Source of the DNA: Bartonella elizabethae F9251 = ATCC 49927
GTDB taxonomy: Bacteria > Pseudomonadota > Alphaproteobacteria > Rhizobiales > Rhizobiaceae
NCBI RefSeq assembly: GCF_000518165.1
Contig: NZ_JADB01000008.1
Coordinates: forward strand, 1 to 64,000
Length of the DNA: 64,000 nucleotides
Direction of reading: 5' to 3'
The notes beneath the pieces are model-generated. The model saw nothing but the letters and a program-made list of their open reading frames with translations, was not told the DNA's origin and searched no databases. Below, in pieces: positions 52,291-61,519 of the stretch; the first letter of the stretch is position 1, and each line of letters starts with the position of its first letter. Position numbers and translations under genes: made by a program.

Positions 52291-52960
52291 TTTTATGACT
52301 CACAACAGCTCCAACTCATTGACTCAAAATAATTTAGAACGTCCTGTTTCAAAACAGCCCTACCATAGCTGGTCTCCCCGCCGTTTATTTCGCTATTTTC
52401 CACCCACAACCCTTACTCTTGCCGTCATTGTTTTCATTTTTTGGGGTGGTTTTATTATTTTTTCTGAAAAAACCGAACGGCTTTCTCCCCCAACGCCTCT
52501 TCCCAAAGCCGATGCCATCATCGTGCTTACAGGTGGAGAACACCGAATAGAGACAGGACTTCATCTCTTACAAAAAGGGCTTGGTTCACGACTTCTCATC
52601 AGTGGCGTAAACGCCTCAACCAATCTAAAGGGTTTTATGCATAATATGCATATTAGCCCACAGCTTATCTCCTGTTGTATTGACATTGGACACCAAGCAA
52701 TTAACACCAGAGGAAACGCCGAAGAAAGCGCCGCTTGGATTAAAAAGCACCACTATAAGACCCTTTATATCGTCACCCATGATTACCACATATGGCGCTC
52801 AATGCGTGAACTTAAATATCTCATGCCTGATATCCATTTCATTGCTTATCCTGTGAAAAAGAGCGATGCTGAAAGTACAATACAACAGATCAAGCAAGCC
52901 CGCATTCTTATAGTCCAATATATTAAAACGCTCCAAGTCTATATCAGAACCGCCTTCTGA
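52271..52960 (+). CDS. YdcF-like DUF218 membrane protein
   Basis: A 229-residue protein with one N-terminal membrane segment (LTLAVIVFIFWGGFIIF, about residues 44-62) and a DUF218 domain: PKADAIIVLTGGEHRIETGLHLLQ, RLLISGVN, IDIGHQAINTRGNAEESAAWI and YIVTHDYHIWRSMRELKY. The family includes SanA and YdcF envelope proteins of unclear function. The start overlaps the end of ftsX; a second ATG at 52295 is possible. Its link to ftsEX suggests an envelope role. Confidence 0.85.
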   Translation: MKMVYFNFMTHNSSNSLTQNNLERPVSKQPYHSWSPRRLFRYFPPTTLTLAVIVFIFWGGFIIFSEKTERLSPPTPLPKADAIIVLTGGEHRIETGLHLLQKGLGSRLLISGVNASTNLKGFMHNMHISPQLISCCIDIGHQAINTRGNAEESAAWIKKHHYKTLYIVTHDYHIWRSMRELKYLMPDIHFIAYPVKKSDAESTIQQIKQARILIVQYIKTLQVYIRTAF

Positions 52961-53125
52961 TTTCCCTCCTGATCCTTTATTCTGGTACCCTTAAATCTTG
53001 CCACTTTCTGACCATTTCCTAGTATTTTCTCCATACCCTTCTCACGGGATTCCTCCATAAAGGTTTGACAAACAAATCCTCCTGCCAAGCAAACGCCCCA
53101 ATACACTTATGCATTCATTACAACA

Positions 53126-53410
53126 CATTGATTTATAATGATTATCTACCATAATTTATCTTAAATAAGAGTTTTAAATACCGTAAGATTCCCTTTTTTC
53201 AGATCTATTCTCTATTGAAACAATCAAAACTGTTTTGTTACACATCACAAGAAAAGAGAAGCTGCGTGGCATAAAACTGTCCCAAAACAGCATGCCTCTT
53301 ATGAAAAGTCTCAAGTGCCAAGGGCTTATCACAAAATTGGGGGCAGTGGATAATGATGCTGGCTTGGATCACGCTCCCTTAAAGAAGAATGTTTTATCAC
53401 CACCCCCAAA
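53126..53410 (+). repeat. Dispersed repeat family, copy D
   Basis: ATTGATTTATAATGATTATC, TACCGTAAGATTCCC, GAAACAATCAAAACTG, ACACATCACAAGAAAAGAG, CTGCGTGGCATAAAACTG and AGCATGCCTCTTATGAAAAGTCTCAAGTGCC. The peptide ITRKEKLRGIKLSQNSMPLM then KSLKCQGLIT is unbroken for about 85 codons. It points at, and almost touches, the 3' end of the restriction enzyme gene. The 52961-53125 part shows no gene. Confidence 0.8.
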
Positions 53411-53420
53411 GACTCTCATT

Positions 53421-56400
53421 TTACCGCACAATGGACAACTGAACCTTTTCAGTTTCTCGCACTTCCAATTTTGGAAGATTACGCACAATTTTCATGGTTT
53501 CTAAGCTTACCGTAATAACCCGTTGAAACAATTCCAAAGGATAGGCTGGATTACCCACCGTCTCAACAGCATAACGATTAGCATCATTCACAATCCCACT
53601 TGCTTTATCTGTTTTGACAATCTGCCGCTCCATCACCCATTCAAGAGCGGACCTCCCATTCACCACATAGTCATAAGCTTCAAGGGGAATATTCTGCATG
53701 GTAATATTGCTATTATAAACCACGGTGCTTTTATCAATAGCCCCGCGCTTACCCGCAAATTTCATCGCTTGAACACGATAGAAACTCACCGCATCAGCAA
53801 TCACCCAAGTTTTTGGATCCCCCTGTTTATAGGTCACCGGATAGGGCTCAACCTCTTCATAATTCATGTGCAAATCGCCAAGCTTTCGCCCTGCTGTTAC
53901 AAAAGCCCAAAAGTCTTCTGCTTTTTTAACCGTTGGAATCCGTGGCAATTCTTTAGACAGATTATGCGCATAACGCTTGCGATAATCCTCAGAATGCAAA
54001 ATCCCATAGACATAATAAAACAAATCATCTTTTGTAATCACTTCACTAGGATAGGCTGCCTTAAAATGTGCTAACCCTTCATCTGTCAGTGCATCACGCC
54101 GCTGCAGACCAGCTTTTTTGTTTTCCTCTGCAAAATTTGTAAATAAATGAGCCTGATCCTCATCTTTATCCTCTAAAGACTTAAAATCCTCATAAACATA
54201 CCGTGGAAAACATTGACCATTACTTATTACCTGAATATCAAGCAAAATCCTACTCATTAAAACAGAAAAACCATTGTTTGCTCCAATTCCCGTAACTTGT
54301 ATCACCCTATTTTCAACAGCTTTTTCTAGAGGAAAAATACGCGGCATTTGATATACTCTCTCATTGAAAGCACGATTATAATAAAGCCACTGTCGTGTAA
54401 AAGGACGATACAAACTCTGAACTAAGCAATCACTCTCAAATTTGAAAAACTTCCCCCTTATTAATTCTTCTTTAAGACTACTACTCCAACTGATCTTTTT
54501 AGCATCTGTATTGACAAAACCATTCATAATATCCGCACGCATTTTACGATCAAAATGTGAAGCATTAAAACGTTCTACTTCACTATTATAGAAAGCAATC
54601 ATATGATTCATATTGTTTGCCAGAGCTTCACGACTTGAATTATAGGCCCAAGCACTACGATTAGTTGAAATACCAAGTGAAAAATTTTCAAAAAGTCTTT
54701 TATCACTGCCCTTCTTATCACCTAAGGCTAGAAATTTTTCAAAACTTTCATCACGTTGATTAATCCAATCGCCGTGTTCATCTGGCGTAATCATCTGCCA
54801 GCCAAGTTCACGCTTAATGCCACCAATACTACTCAATCGCTTAAGCTCACAGAGTTTTTCTTTTGTCGTGAGATTATTGCCAATATCATGATAGTAAATT
54901 TTACAAGGTCCTGTAGCATTGGGATTTTTAACAAACAGCGTCACCGCAATTCCTGTCATGCTGCCACTACCGAAAACATTTTGCCCTTCTTGAGCGCGCC
55001 CTTTACTCATCATATTTTTACGAATATCGCCCCGTAAATTGAGAACATAAATGTTTGAGAATTCCTCACTCAAATTTTTTCTGAGACCATCCATCGCTAA
55101 TTTTTCAACATAACCTGACCCCGTCACAAAACCAATAACACCACTTTTCTTTATGCGATCACTTGCCCAGCGAATAGCACGAATATAACTGTCATAAAGC
55201 CTATTAACATTACTTGCTTTGGATTGAACAGCATAGGTTTCACGGATACGATGATCCAATTTAGGATAGCCAATATTTTTCGCATTATCATTTTCATTCT
55301 TTTGCCCAAAAGAATAAGGAGGATTGCCTACGATAACACGAATATCCAGTTCCTTCTGGCGTGACCTGCGGGTGCTGTTAGCCGCTAGCAAATCGCTAAT
55401 CAGATCTTTGTCTTGCTCATACAACTGAAATGTATCGGTCAAGCAAATCCCCTCAAAGGGAACATAATCACCCCCCATCAAACCATGATAGGTTGTTTCA
55501 ATATTAATGGCTGCGATATAATAGGCTAAAAGCACGATTTCATTGGCATGAATTTCATGACAAAATTTGTGCTTCATTTCTTCTGGTTTGATCAAGCCTG
55601 ATTGCAAAAGCCGTGTGATAAAAGTCCCCGTTCCGGTAAAGGGATCCATGATGTGCACCCCCGAAGAACCAAGGGTTTGGCCAAATTCTTGTTTTAACAC
55701 ATCATTGACAGAATGAATGATAAAATCCACCACCTCCACAGGCGTATAAACAATGCCGAGTTTTTCTACTGTTCGCGGAAAAGCATAACGAAAAAATTTA
55801 TCGTAAAGCTCGATAATTAACCTCTGCTTTGCTTGTGGATCGGTAATACCACTGGCGCGTAATTTTACACTGGCGTAAAATTTCTCAAGATCTTTGGATT
55901 CCTTATCAAGATTTTCCTCATCAAGCACATCAAGCATCTGTTGCATAGCACGCGAGACAGGATTTTCACGCGTAAACTGATAACCTTCAAACAACACCTG
56001 AAAAACAGGACGCGTGATAATATGTTGTGCCAACATCTCAATCGCATCAGCCTCTGTAATCGTATTGTTTAAGTCATCACGCAATTCTGCTAAAAACTGA
56101 TCAAAAGCTTGACGCGCCCTCGTCTCTGGCTCTGCCAGAATCCCTGTTAAGCGCGTGATATGATTTTTAGCAATTTCCGCAATATTGCTCGCCCAATCTT
56201 CCCAATAATCCCGTGTCCCGCATTTTTTAACAATCTTAGCCATGATGGCACGCGAAAGCTCATCCACAGAGAAGGAAAGCTGCCCTTTGTTCTCATCTAT
56301 AAAAAGCAAATCACGCTCAGGACTTCCAATGCCCGATCGTGCCGGTTGTGAGCGGACCGGAAGACTCTCGACAACAGCTGTCACAGCCTGTAACTCAGTA

Positions 56401-58376
56401 CTCTGTGTCACCCCAATAATCTCAATCACATTACTGATATCTTGCCCCAAGGATGCCTTATTAATCGTCGCATCAAAACGATCATCATGGGCGCGCAAAG
56501 CATTTAAAATTTGCCAAACAACCCGATATTTATCATTGTTGTTTAAAGCCTGTTCTGCTGGCGTATCAAAAGGAACACCAATGGGCAAAATGACATACCC
56601 CATCTTTTTGCCTTCACTGCGACGCATCACCCGCCCAACCGCTTGCACAACATCAATCTGACTCTTGCGTGGATTTAAAAACATAATGGCATCAAGAGCT
56701 GGAACATCCACCCCCTCAGACAAACAACGGGCATTAGTCAAAATACGACAAACCTCATCACCACTATCCGCTTTCAACCAATCAAGCAGTGCACCACGAT
56801 CCTTGGCATTAAAAGTACCATCAACATGTTCAATTTCACACTGCAGAAAATTCTCATTTTCCGTATTCCCTTGCGTATACTCAAGATATTCCTCAACAAC
56901 CGCAGAAAATTCATCACGGACCAGTTTAGAACTGCGAATATCTTTACAAAACGCTAAAGCACGATGCATGGGATATTGATCCATACCAACATCAGCCTTC
57001 ATATCCTGTTTTGTCAGCGCCTTATAACAACCAATAATCTTCGTAGCATCATCAAGAATAAGCGCAGACTCGCTATCACTAAGACGCTTTTGAACAGCGG
57101 AACTGACGAGTTTTTCATCCACAGCTAAGACAATAACCTTATAGTCCGTTAAAAGGTCATGCTGTACAGCCCATGAAAACCCTCGATAAAAAAGTGTTTT
57201 ACCAAAAAGCTTTTCATCATCCATCGAAGCAAGAACGGCATTGGCCTCATGTGCGCGACTTTTTGCGTTATCCCCAAAAATGCGGGGGGTTGCTGTCATA
57301 TAAAGGCGTTTTTTAGCACGAATAGCATCATTGGAATGCACCTTCACAAAATTGGATTCATCCTCCCCCTCCAGCGTTGCCCCTGTTGTACGATGCGCCT
57401 CATCACAAATGATCAGATCAAAGGTGGGAAAACCATAGTTTTTCTGGGCATCTGCAATCACCTGAATGGATTGATAGGTTGCAAACACCACGCTCATCTC
57501 ATCTGCAACAGTTTTGCCCACCTGTTCTGCCAGTTTTGCTGCATCGGTTGTCGCTGGAAAAGCAAGATCACACACATCAATTTCTGCAACATCATCACTA
57601 TTTTTACGACGCTTTCCCACTTGTGTATCAGAACAAACCGCAAAGGAACGTAAATCAATTTCTGCATCCGTCGTCCATTCACGCACCGTCTGTGACATCA
57701 GTGCCAAGGAGGGCACAAGAAACAAAACAAACTTACCTTGACCGGCTAAATCTTCAGCAATTTTAAGACTGGTAAATGTTTTACCGGTTCCACAAGCCAT
57801 AATGAGCTTACCCCGATCAGCCTGAGCAAGCCCCGCACGCACAAAACGCAATGCCTCCCCCTGATGGGGACGGAGTTTCTTTTTACCCTCCAACGCAATT
57901 ATGCCTTTGGCTGCAAAAGTCTCCCAACGAATTGGACTTTTTTGCATATCGGAAAGATTAATCCGTATCACAGGAATTTTTTGCCCCCGTATCATTGTTT
58001 CAGCATTGTCAGTCCAAGCATTTATAGTGCTGTCTATGATCACACGCTGCTTAAACGGTTCTTTCCCTGATGCTGAAATAAAACTATCAATATCTGCTTT
58101 TTTAATCCGATAGGATTCATCATAAAATTTACATTGGATTGCCGCAAAACCATCTTCATGACGAAGCTTTGCCACCAGATCAATCCCAGTATCACGACCA
58201 TCCCAGCCATTTTCGTGCGCCCAATCTTTAAAAGTTTGAACCTTTTCATAACACTGAGACTGGAGAGGGTCATGGGTCAGATAAGCAAGAGCCAAACGCT
58301 CAAAATACGTGCCCTTATCCCGTTCAGTACGCGCTTCCTCACGATAAGTCTGTAAAAGCGATTGTAGCGTCGTCAT
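53421..58376 (-). CDS. Type ISP single-chain restriction-modification enzyme
   Basis: A single protein of about 1650 residues joining four functions. An Mrr-like nuclease comes first (GRDTGIDLVAK and QCKFY near residue 80). A superfamily-2 translocase follows, with Walker A CGTGKTFTS near 200, DEAH in ICDEAHRTTG near 325 and AVGRVMRRSEG. The N6-adenine methyltransferase has DPFTGTGTF near 912 and catalytic NPPY near 1015. The last part is a probable target-recognition domain. LlaGI-type enzymes with this layout cut and methylate DNA on their own. The start is ATG at 58376, four bases behind a nine-G tract; an upstream TTG at 58389-58391 is an alternative. Confidence 0.9.
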   Translation of the reverse strand: MTTLQSLLQTYREEARTERDKGTYFERLALAYLTHDPLQSQCYEKVQTFKDWAHENGWDGRDTGIDLVAKLRHEDGFAAIQCKFYDESYRIKKADIDSFISASGKEPFKQRVIIDSTINAWTDNAETMIRGQKIPVIRINLSDMQKSPIRWETFAAKGIIALEGKKKLRPHQGEALRFVRAGLAQADRGKLIMACGTGKTFTSLKIAEDLAGQGKFVLFLVPSLALMSQTVREWTTDAEIDLRSFAVCSDTQVGKRRKNSDDVAEIDVCDLAFPATTDAAKLAEQVGKTVADEMSVVFATYQSIQVIADAQKNYGFPTFDLIICDEAHRTTGATLEGEDESNFVKVHSNDAIRAKKRLYMTATPRIFGDNAKSRAHEANAVLASMDDEKLFGKTLFYRGFSWAVQHDLLTDYKVIVLAVDEKLVSSAVQKRLSDSESALILDDATKIIGCYKALTKQDMKADVGMDQYPMHRALAFCKDIRSSKLVRDEFSAVVEEYLEYTQGNTENENFLQCEIEHVDGTFNAKDRGALLDWLKADSGDEVCRILTNARCLSEGVDVPALDAIMFLNPRKSQIDVVQAVGRVMRRSEGKKMGYVILPIGVPFDTPAEQALNNNDKYRVVWQILNALRAHDDRFDATINKASLGQDISNVIEIIGVTQSTELQAVTAVVESLPVRSQPARSGIGSPERDLLFIDENKGQLSFSVDELSRAIMAKIVKKCGTRDYWEDWASNIAEIAKNHITRLTGILAEPETRARQAFDQFLAELRDDLNNTITEADAIEMLAQHIITRPVFQVLFEGYQFTRENPVSRAMQQMLDVLDEENLDKESKDLEKFYASVKLRASGITDPQAKQRLIIELYDKFFRYAFPRTVEKLGIVYTPVEVVDFIIHSVNDVLKQEFGQTLGSSGVHIMDPFTGTGTFITRLLQSGLIKPEEMKHKFCHEIHANEIVLLAYYIAAINIETTYHGLMGGDYVPFEGICLTDTFQLYEQDKDLISDLLAANSTRRSRQKELDIRVIVGNPPYSFGQKNENDNAKNIGYPKLDHRIRETYAVQSKASNVNRLYDSYIRAIRWASDRIKKSGVIGFVTGSGYVEKLAMDGLRKNLSEEFSNIYVLNLRGDIRKNMMSKGRAQEGQNVFGSGSMTGIAVTLFVKNPNATGPCKIYYHDIGNNLTTKEKLCELKRLSSIGGIKRELGWQMITPDEHGDWINQRDESFEKFLALGDKKGSDKRLFENFSLGISTNRSAWAYNSSREALANNMNHMIAFYNSEVERFNASHFDRKMRADIMNGFVNTDAKKISWSSSLKEELIRGKFFKFESDCLVQSLYRPFTRQWLYYNRAFNERVYQMPRIFPLEKAVENRVIQVTGIGANNGFSVLMSRILLDIQVISNGQCFPRYVYEDFKSLEDKDEDQAHLFTNFAEENKKAGLQRRDALTDEGLAHFKAAYPSEVITKDDLFYYVYGILHSEDYRKRYAHNLSKELPRIPTVKKAEDFWAFVTAGRKLGDLHMNYEEVEPYPVTYKQGDPKTWVIADAVSFYRVQAMKFAGKRGAIDKSTVVYNSNITMQNIPLEAYDYVVNGRSALEWVMERQIVKTDKASGIVNDANRYAVETVGNPAYPLELFQRVITVSLETMKIVRNLPKLEVRETEKVQLSIVR

Positions 58377-58380
58377 GCTT

Positions 58381-58389
58381 CCCCCCCCC
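58381..58389 (-). promoter_or_regulatory. Nine-G tract at the restriction enzyme ribosome binding site
   Basis: On the minus strand GGGGGGGGG-AAGC precedes the ATG, so the homopolymer is the ribosome binding site itself. It would also be coding if the TTG upstream were used. Slippage could change expression. It is the longest G/C homopolymer noticed here at a gene start. Confidence 0.6.
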
Positions 58390-58685
58390 AATTTAAAATA
58401 CCTTCAATTATCGAATCTAGACCAATTCGTCAATGCCTCTTGTGTCACCCCCAAAAGGTTTAAAATATCTTAATTTTAAGATGTTCTTTCTATCCTTGAC
58501 GACATGATATGAGGAAATCTCTTTGCCTCCTACCAAACTATCTAATGAATTGATTGCATGTCTCCTCTCTTATGGAAATAAAAGGAAAGTCTGATGATTT
58601 TGAAAATATTTTATTGTCTTTTGTAAAAGACACAATAAAGTGCGCAATAATTTTAGGATTGAACTTAAAAAAATGAGAGGGGGAA

Positions 58686-59054
58686 ATGGACACGACATCT
58701 GTAAACACACAAGACACTAGGAAAGAAACGCCCCACACAAAACGACACATTCTAAGAACGATAACGCGTACAATATTCAACATATTAATTTTTTTCATCT
58801 TTCTTTTTCTTTTGTTCTTTCGTGGTCCGATTCTTGCTGTATTAAACTTTCTAGCGTTCGGATCAGCTTTCTTTTTACTTTTTTTTATTGTGGGGAGTAT
58901 ACTAGGAGGGCTAGGAGAAACAACATCAGAAAACACCATAATAGTCATTGTTGCGATTGTCTTTTTTTTCGGCAGCTTATCTGCAGCTTGGTTTTACGAT
59001 ACCCTCTTATTCCGTCTCGCTCCTGCTAAGTATGAGATTATGCTTTTTCAATAA
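58686..59054 (+). CDS. Small membrane protein with three hydrophobic segments
   Basis: A 122-residue protein: a charged, polar start, then three membrane segments (TIFNILIFFIFLFLLFF; LAFGSAFFLLFFIVGSIL; TIIVIVAIVFFFGSLSAAW). No family is recognised. GAGGGGGAA lies before the ATG. It is divergent from the restriction enzyme gene, about 310 bp apart (58377-58685), and followed by a terminator. A link to the restriction enzyme is possible from position only. Confidence 0.6.
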   Translation: MDTTSVNTQDTRKETPHTKRHILRTITRTIFNILIFFIFLFLLFFRGPILAVLNFLAFGSAFFLLFFIVGSILGGLGETTSENTIIVIVAIVFFFGSLSAAWFYDTLLFRLAPAKYEIMLFQ

Positions 59055-59088
59055 ATGAAAGCCCTTTTCATTCACACGTCATTCAAGA

Positions 59089-59118
59089 TGAGAGGCTTTC
59101 CACCTCTCAAGCTTTTTA
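59089..59118 (+). terminator. Terminator after the small membrane protein
   Basis: TGAGAGG ... CCTCTCA forms a seven-pair stem with a CTTTCCA loop, followed by AGCTTTTTATCC. It is 35 bp past the stop codon. Confidence 0.75.
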
Positions 59119-59289
59119 TCCTCCTCACCAAAATTATGAGATCAAACCGGCATTTTATGAAGTTGGTTTTTAAAGTCTCCCCTCACGAAAACACCGATAG
59201 CATCCTTGTCTCAGATAACCAAAATAGCTTGTTATCCCGGACCCAAAAATAAGAAGATGGAGAAGAAAAAAGTAATGTCTTAAATAAAT

Positions 59290-59500
59290 AGTCTAAAGAA
59301 AGCTGAGTTACGCGCATGAAGGAATGGAAAATGCCTTTTATGAAGAGTTTCAAATCTCAACTCTTCTTATGCCAACGGCTGTAGCAATATTGGAGAGCAA
59401 TATCTGATGATTCCAGTTATGCTCCTGATCAAGCATAAAGATAGCGGATCATTAACGTTTTACATCCATGTTTTCCTTCACCAATACTTCATCCGATAGA
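59290..59500 (+). repeat. Dispersed repeat family, diverged copy F
   Basis: GTTACGCGCATGAAGGAATGG, AAAATGCCTTTTATGAAGAGTTTCAAATCTCAA (relic MPFMKSFKSQ) and CTCCTGATCAAGCATAAAGAT correspond in order to the central and 3' parts of copy C. The 5' ATTGATTTATAA core is not found. It points at the 3' end of macB, 30 bp away. Confidence 0.6.
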
Positions 59501-59530
59501 ACAATAAACATGCCCTAGGTTGATGAGCAC

Positions 59531-61516
59531 TTAATCCCGCGAGAGTGCAACAACAGGATCAAGCCGTGAAGCTTGTCGCGCTGGCGAAAAGCCAAAACAT
59601 ACCCCGATGAGGGTGGAAAAAGTAAGAGATAGAATGATTGAATCCATCGTATAGACGAGGTGAATAGGCGCCTTAAACAACAAAAACAAACCACCGATAG
59701 AAAGCCCAAAGAGAACGCCCAATCCACCACCAATGACACAAACCAAAATTGCTTCAATAAGAAATTGCTGCAAGATATCACTTTGGCGTGCGCCAACAGC
59801 CATACGCACCCCAATTTCATTGATCCGTTCAGAAACCGTAACCAACATGATATTCATCACCCCAATTCCCCCTACAATCAGTGAAATTGCAGCAATGGAA
59901 GACACTAAAAGCGTTAAAATATGTGTGCTTTCCATGATACGATCACGAAAAAACTGAGAACTTCTAATGAAAAAATCCTCTCCACCGTGGCGCATAATAA
60001 GGAAACGCTTCACCATATTCTCGGCTAAATTTGAATCAATATGATCAGCAATCTTCACAGTAATGGCCCGAACTTGAGTTGTACCAAGAAAACGTGTTTG
60101 TAAAGTTGTATAGGGCAAATAAACCTGCAACGTATTTGAAGACCCTCCTCCCATATGTTGAGGATCGACCACACCAATAATGCGCGCAGGAACATTACCC
60201 AAATGAACAATTTTCCCTATGGGACTCCCATGACTATGAGGGAAAAGCACCGAAAGTGCTTCCTTTTCGATAACGAGATCAACCGCCCGCTCATGCACAC
60301 TTTTTTGATCAAATAACTGCCCTTGAACCGCTTTAAGTCCCTGTGTTTGAAAATATTGTTCTCCTACCCCAGAAATGACAGCATTGACTTCAACTGCACC
60401 AAAACGAACCATAGAACTTGCTGAAATCTGAGGTGTTACACCAGAAATATAGGGTAATTTAGAAAGGGCTTCTGCATCCGCTTCCACCAAACTGGTTATT
60501 TTCTCTGCTTGTGGATCAGAGAGGCTTTTTCCAGGCAAAATGGTTAATGTATTAGACCCCAAACTTTTAAAATTATCCAGTATTTTTTCCCGCGTGCCAT
60601 TTCCCAAAGCAACCATGGCAATAATCGCTCCAATACCGATAATCACCCCAAGCATTGTTAAAAAAGTTCGCATACGGTGTGCATTCATAGCCAGCAATGC
60701 CATGACAAATGCTTCACGAAAACGTTCAACAAAAGAACGAAAAAAACCCAATGTTTTTGGATCTTTCATATTTTCTTGTTCCTGAAGAGGTTGAACACTC
60801 GTTTTTGTTTTTGCACTTTTTGAGAGCTTATCAGCAATAATTTCCCCATCACTGATTTCAATAATACGATCTGCTCTTTTAGCCACCTGCATATCATGCG
60901 TTACAATAATAATGGTGCGCCCTTCTTGATGAAGCTCATCCAAAATACGCAACACTTCTTGCCCACTCTGTTTGTCTAGTGCACCGGTTGGCTCATCGGC
61001 AAGAATAACCTCCGCATTATTCATCAATGCCCGCGCAATAGATACCCGTTGTTGTTGCCCTCCTGAAAGTTGATTGGGACGATGATTAATTCTCTCTCTC
61101 ATACCTAAGCGTGTTAAAAGGGCTTCTGCACGTTTTTTTCTCATATCCGGTGCATAACCTGCATAAATAGCTGGAATTTCAACATTTCCAAGGGCGGTTA
61201 ATTCATTCAACAAGTGATAGCGCTGAAAAATAAATCCAAAATGATTGCGTCGTAAAGCTGATAATTCATCAGCAGAAAGAGAAGCTGTTTCTTTTCCTGA
61301 AATCCAATAACGCCCAGAACTTGGTCGATCAAGACACCCCAAAATATTCATCAGTGTGGACTTTCCAGAGCCAGAAGCCCCCACAATTGCCACCATTTCT
61401 CCACGTTTAATGGTCAAATTGATATCCTTTAAGACAGTAACAAATGTCTCACCCGCAGGAAATGTGCGCACAATATTTTCTAAAACGAAAACAGCCTCTG
61501 CTTTTTCTGTTTTCAT
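59531..61516 (-). CDS. macB: MacB-type ABC exporter
   Basis: A 661-residue inner-membrane protein with an N-terminal ABC ATPase (Walker A GASGSGKST, signature LSGGQQQRVSIARAL, then LADEPTGALD, HDMQVAKRADRI). One membrane segment follows at about 285 (TFLTMLGVIIGIGAIIAMVAL), then a large periplasmic domain and three C-terminal helices including VGGIGVMNIMLV and CVIGGGLGVLFGLSIGGLF. MacB exports macrolides, peptides or virulence factors together with MacA and an outer-membrane channel; the substrate here is unknown. It starts 4 bp behind macA. Confidence 0.93.
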   Translation of the reverse strand: MKTEKAEAVFVLENIVRTFPAGETFVTVLKDINLTIKRGEMVAIVGASGSGKSTLMNILGCLDRPSSGRYWISGKETASLSADELSALRRNHFGFIFQRYHLLNELTALGNVEIPAIYAGYAPDMRKKRAEALLTRLGMRERINHRPNQLSGGQQQRVSIARALMNNAEVILADEPTGALDKQSGQEVLRILDELHQEGRTIIIVTHDMQVAKRADRIIEISDGEIIADKLSKSAKTKTSVQPLQEQENMKDPKTLGFFRSFVERFREAFVMALLAMNAHRMRTFLTMLGVIIGIGAIIAMVALGNGTREKILDNFKSLGSNTLTILPGKSLSDPQAEKITSLVEADAEALSKLPYISGVTPQISASSMVRFGAVEVNAVISGVGEQYFQTQGLKAVQGQLFDQKSVHERAVDLVIEKEALSVLFPHSHGSPIGKIVHLGNVPARIIGVVDPQHMGGGSSNTLQVYLPYTTLQTRFLGTTQVRAITVKIADHIDSNLAENMVKRFLIMRHGGEDFFIRSSQFFRDRIMESTHILTLLVSSIAAISLIVGGIGVMNIMLVTVSERINEIGVRMAVGARQSDILQQFLIEAILVCVIGGGLGVLFGLSIGGLFLLFKAPIHLVYTMDSIILSLTFSTLIGVCFGFSPARQASRLDPVVALSRD

Positions 61517-61519
61517 GAC

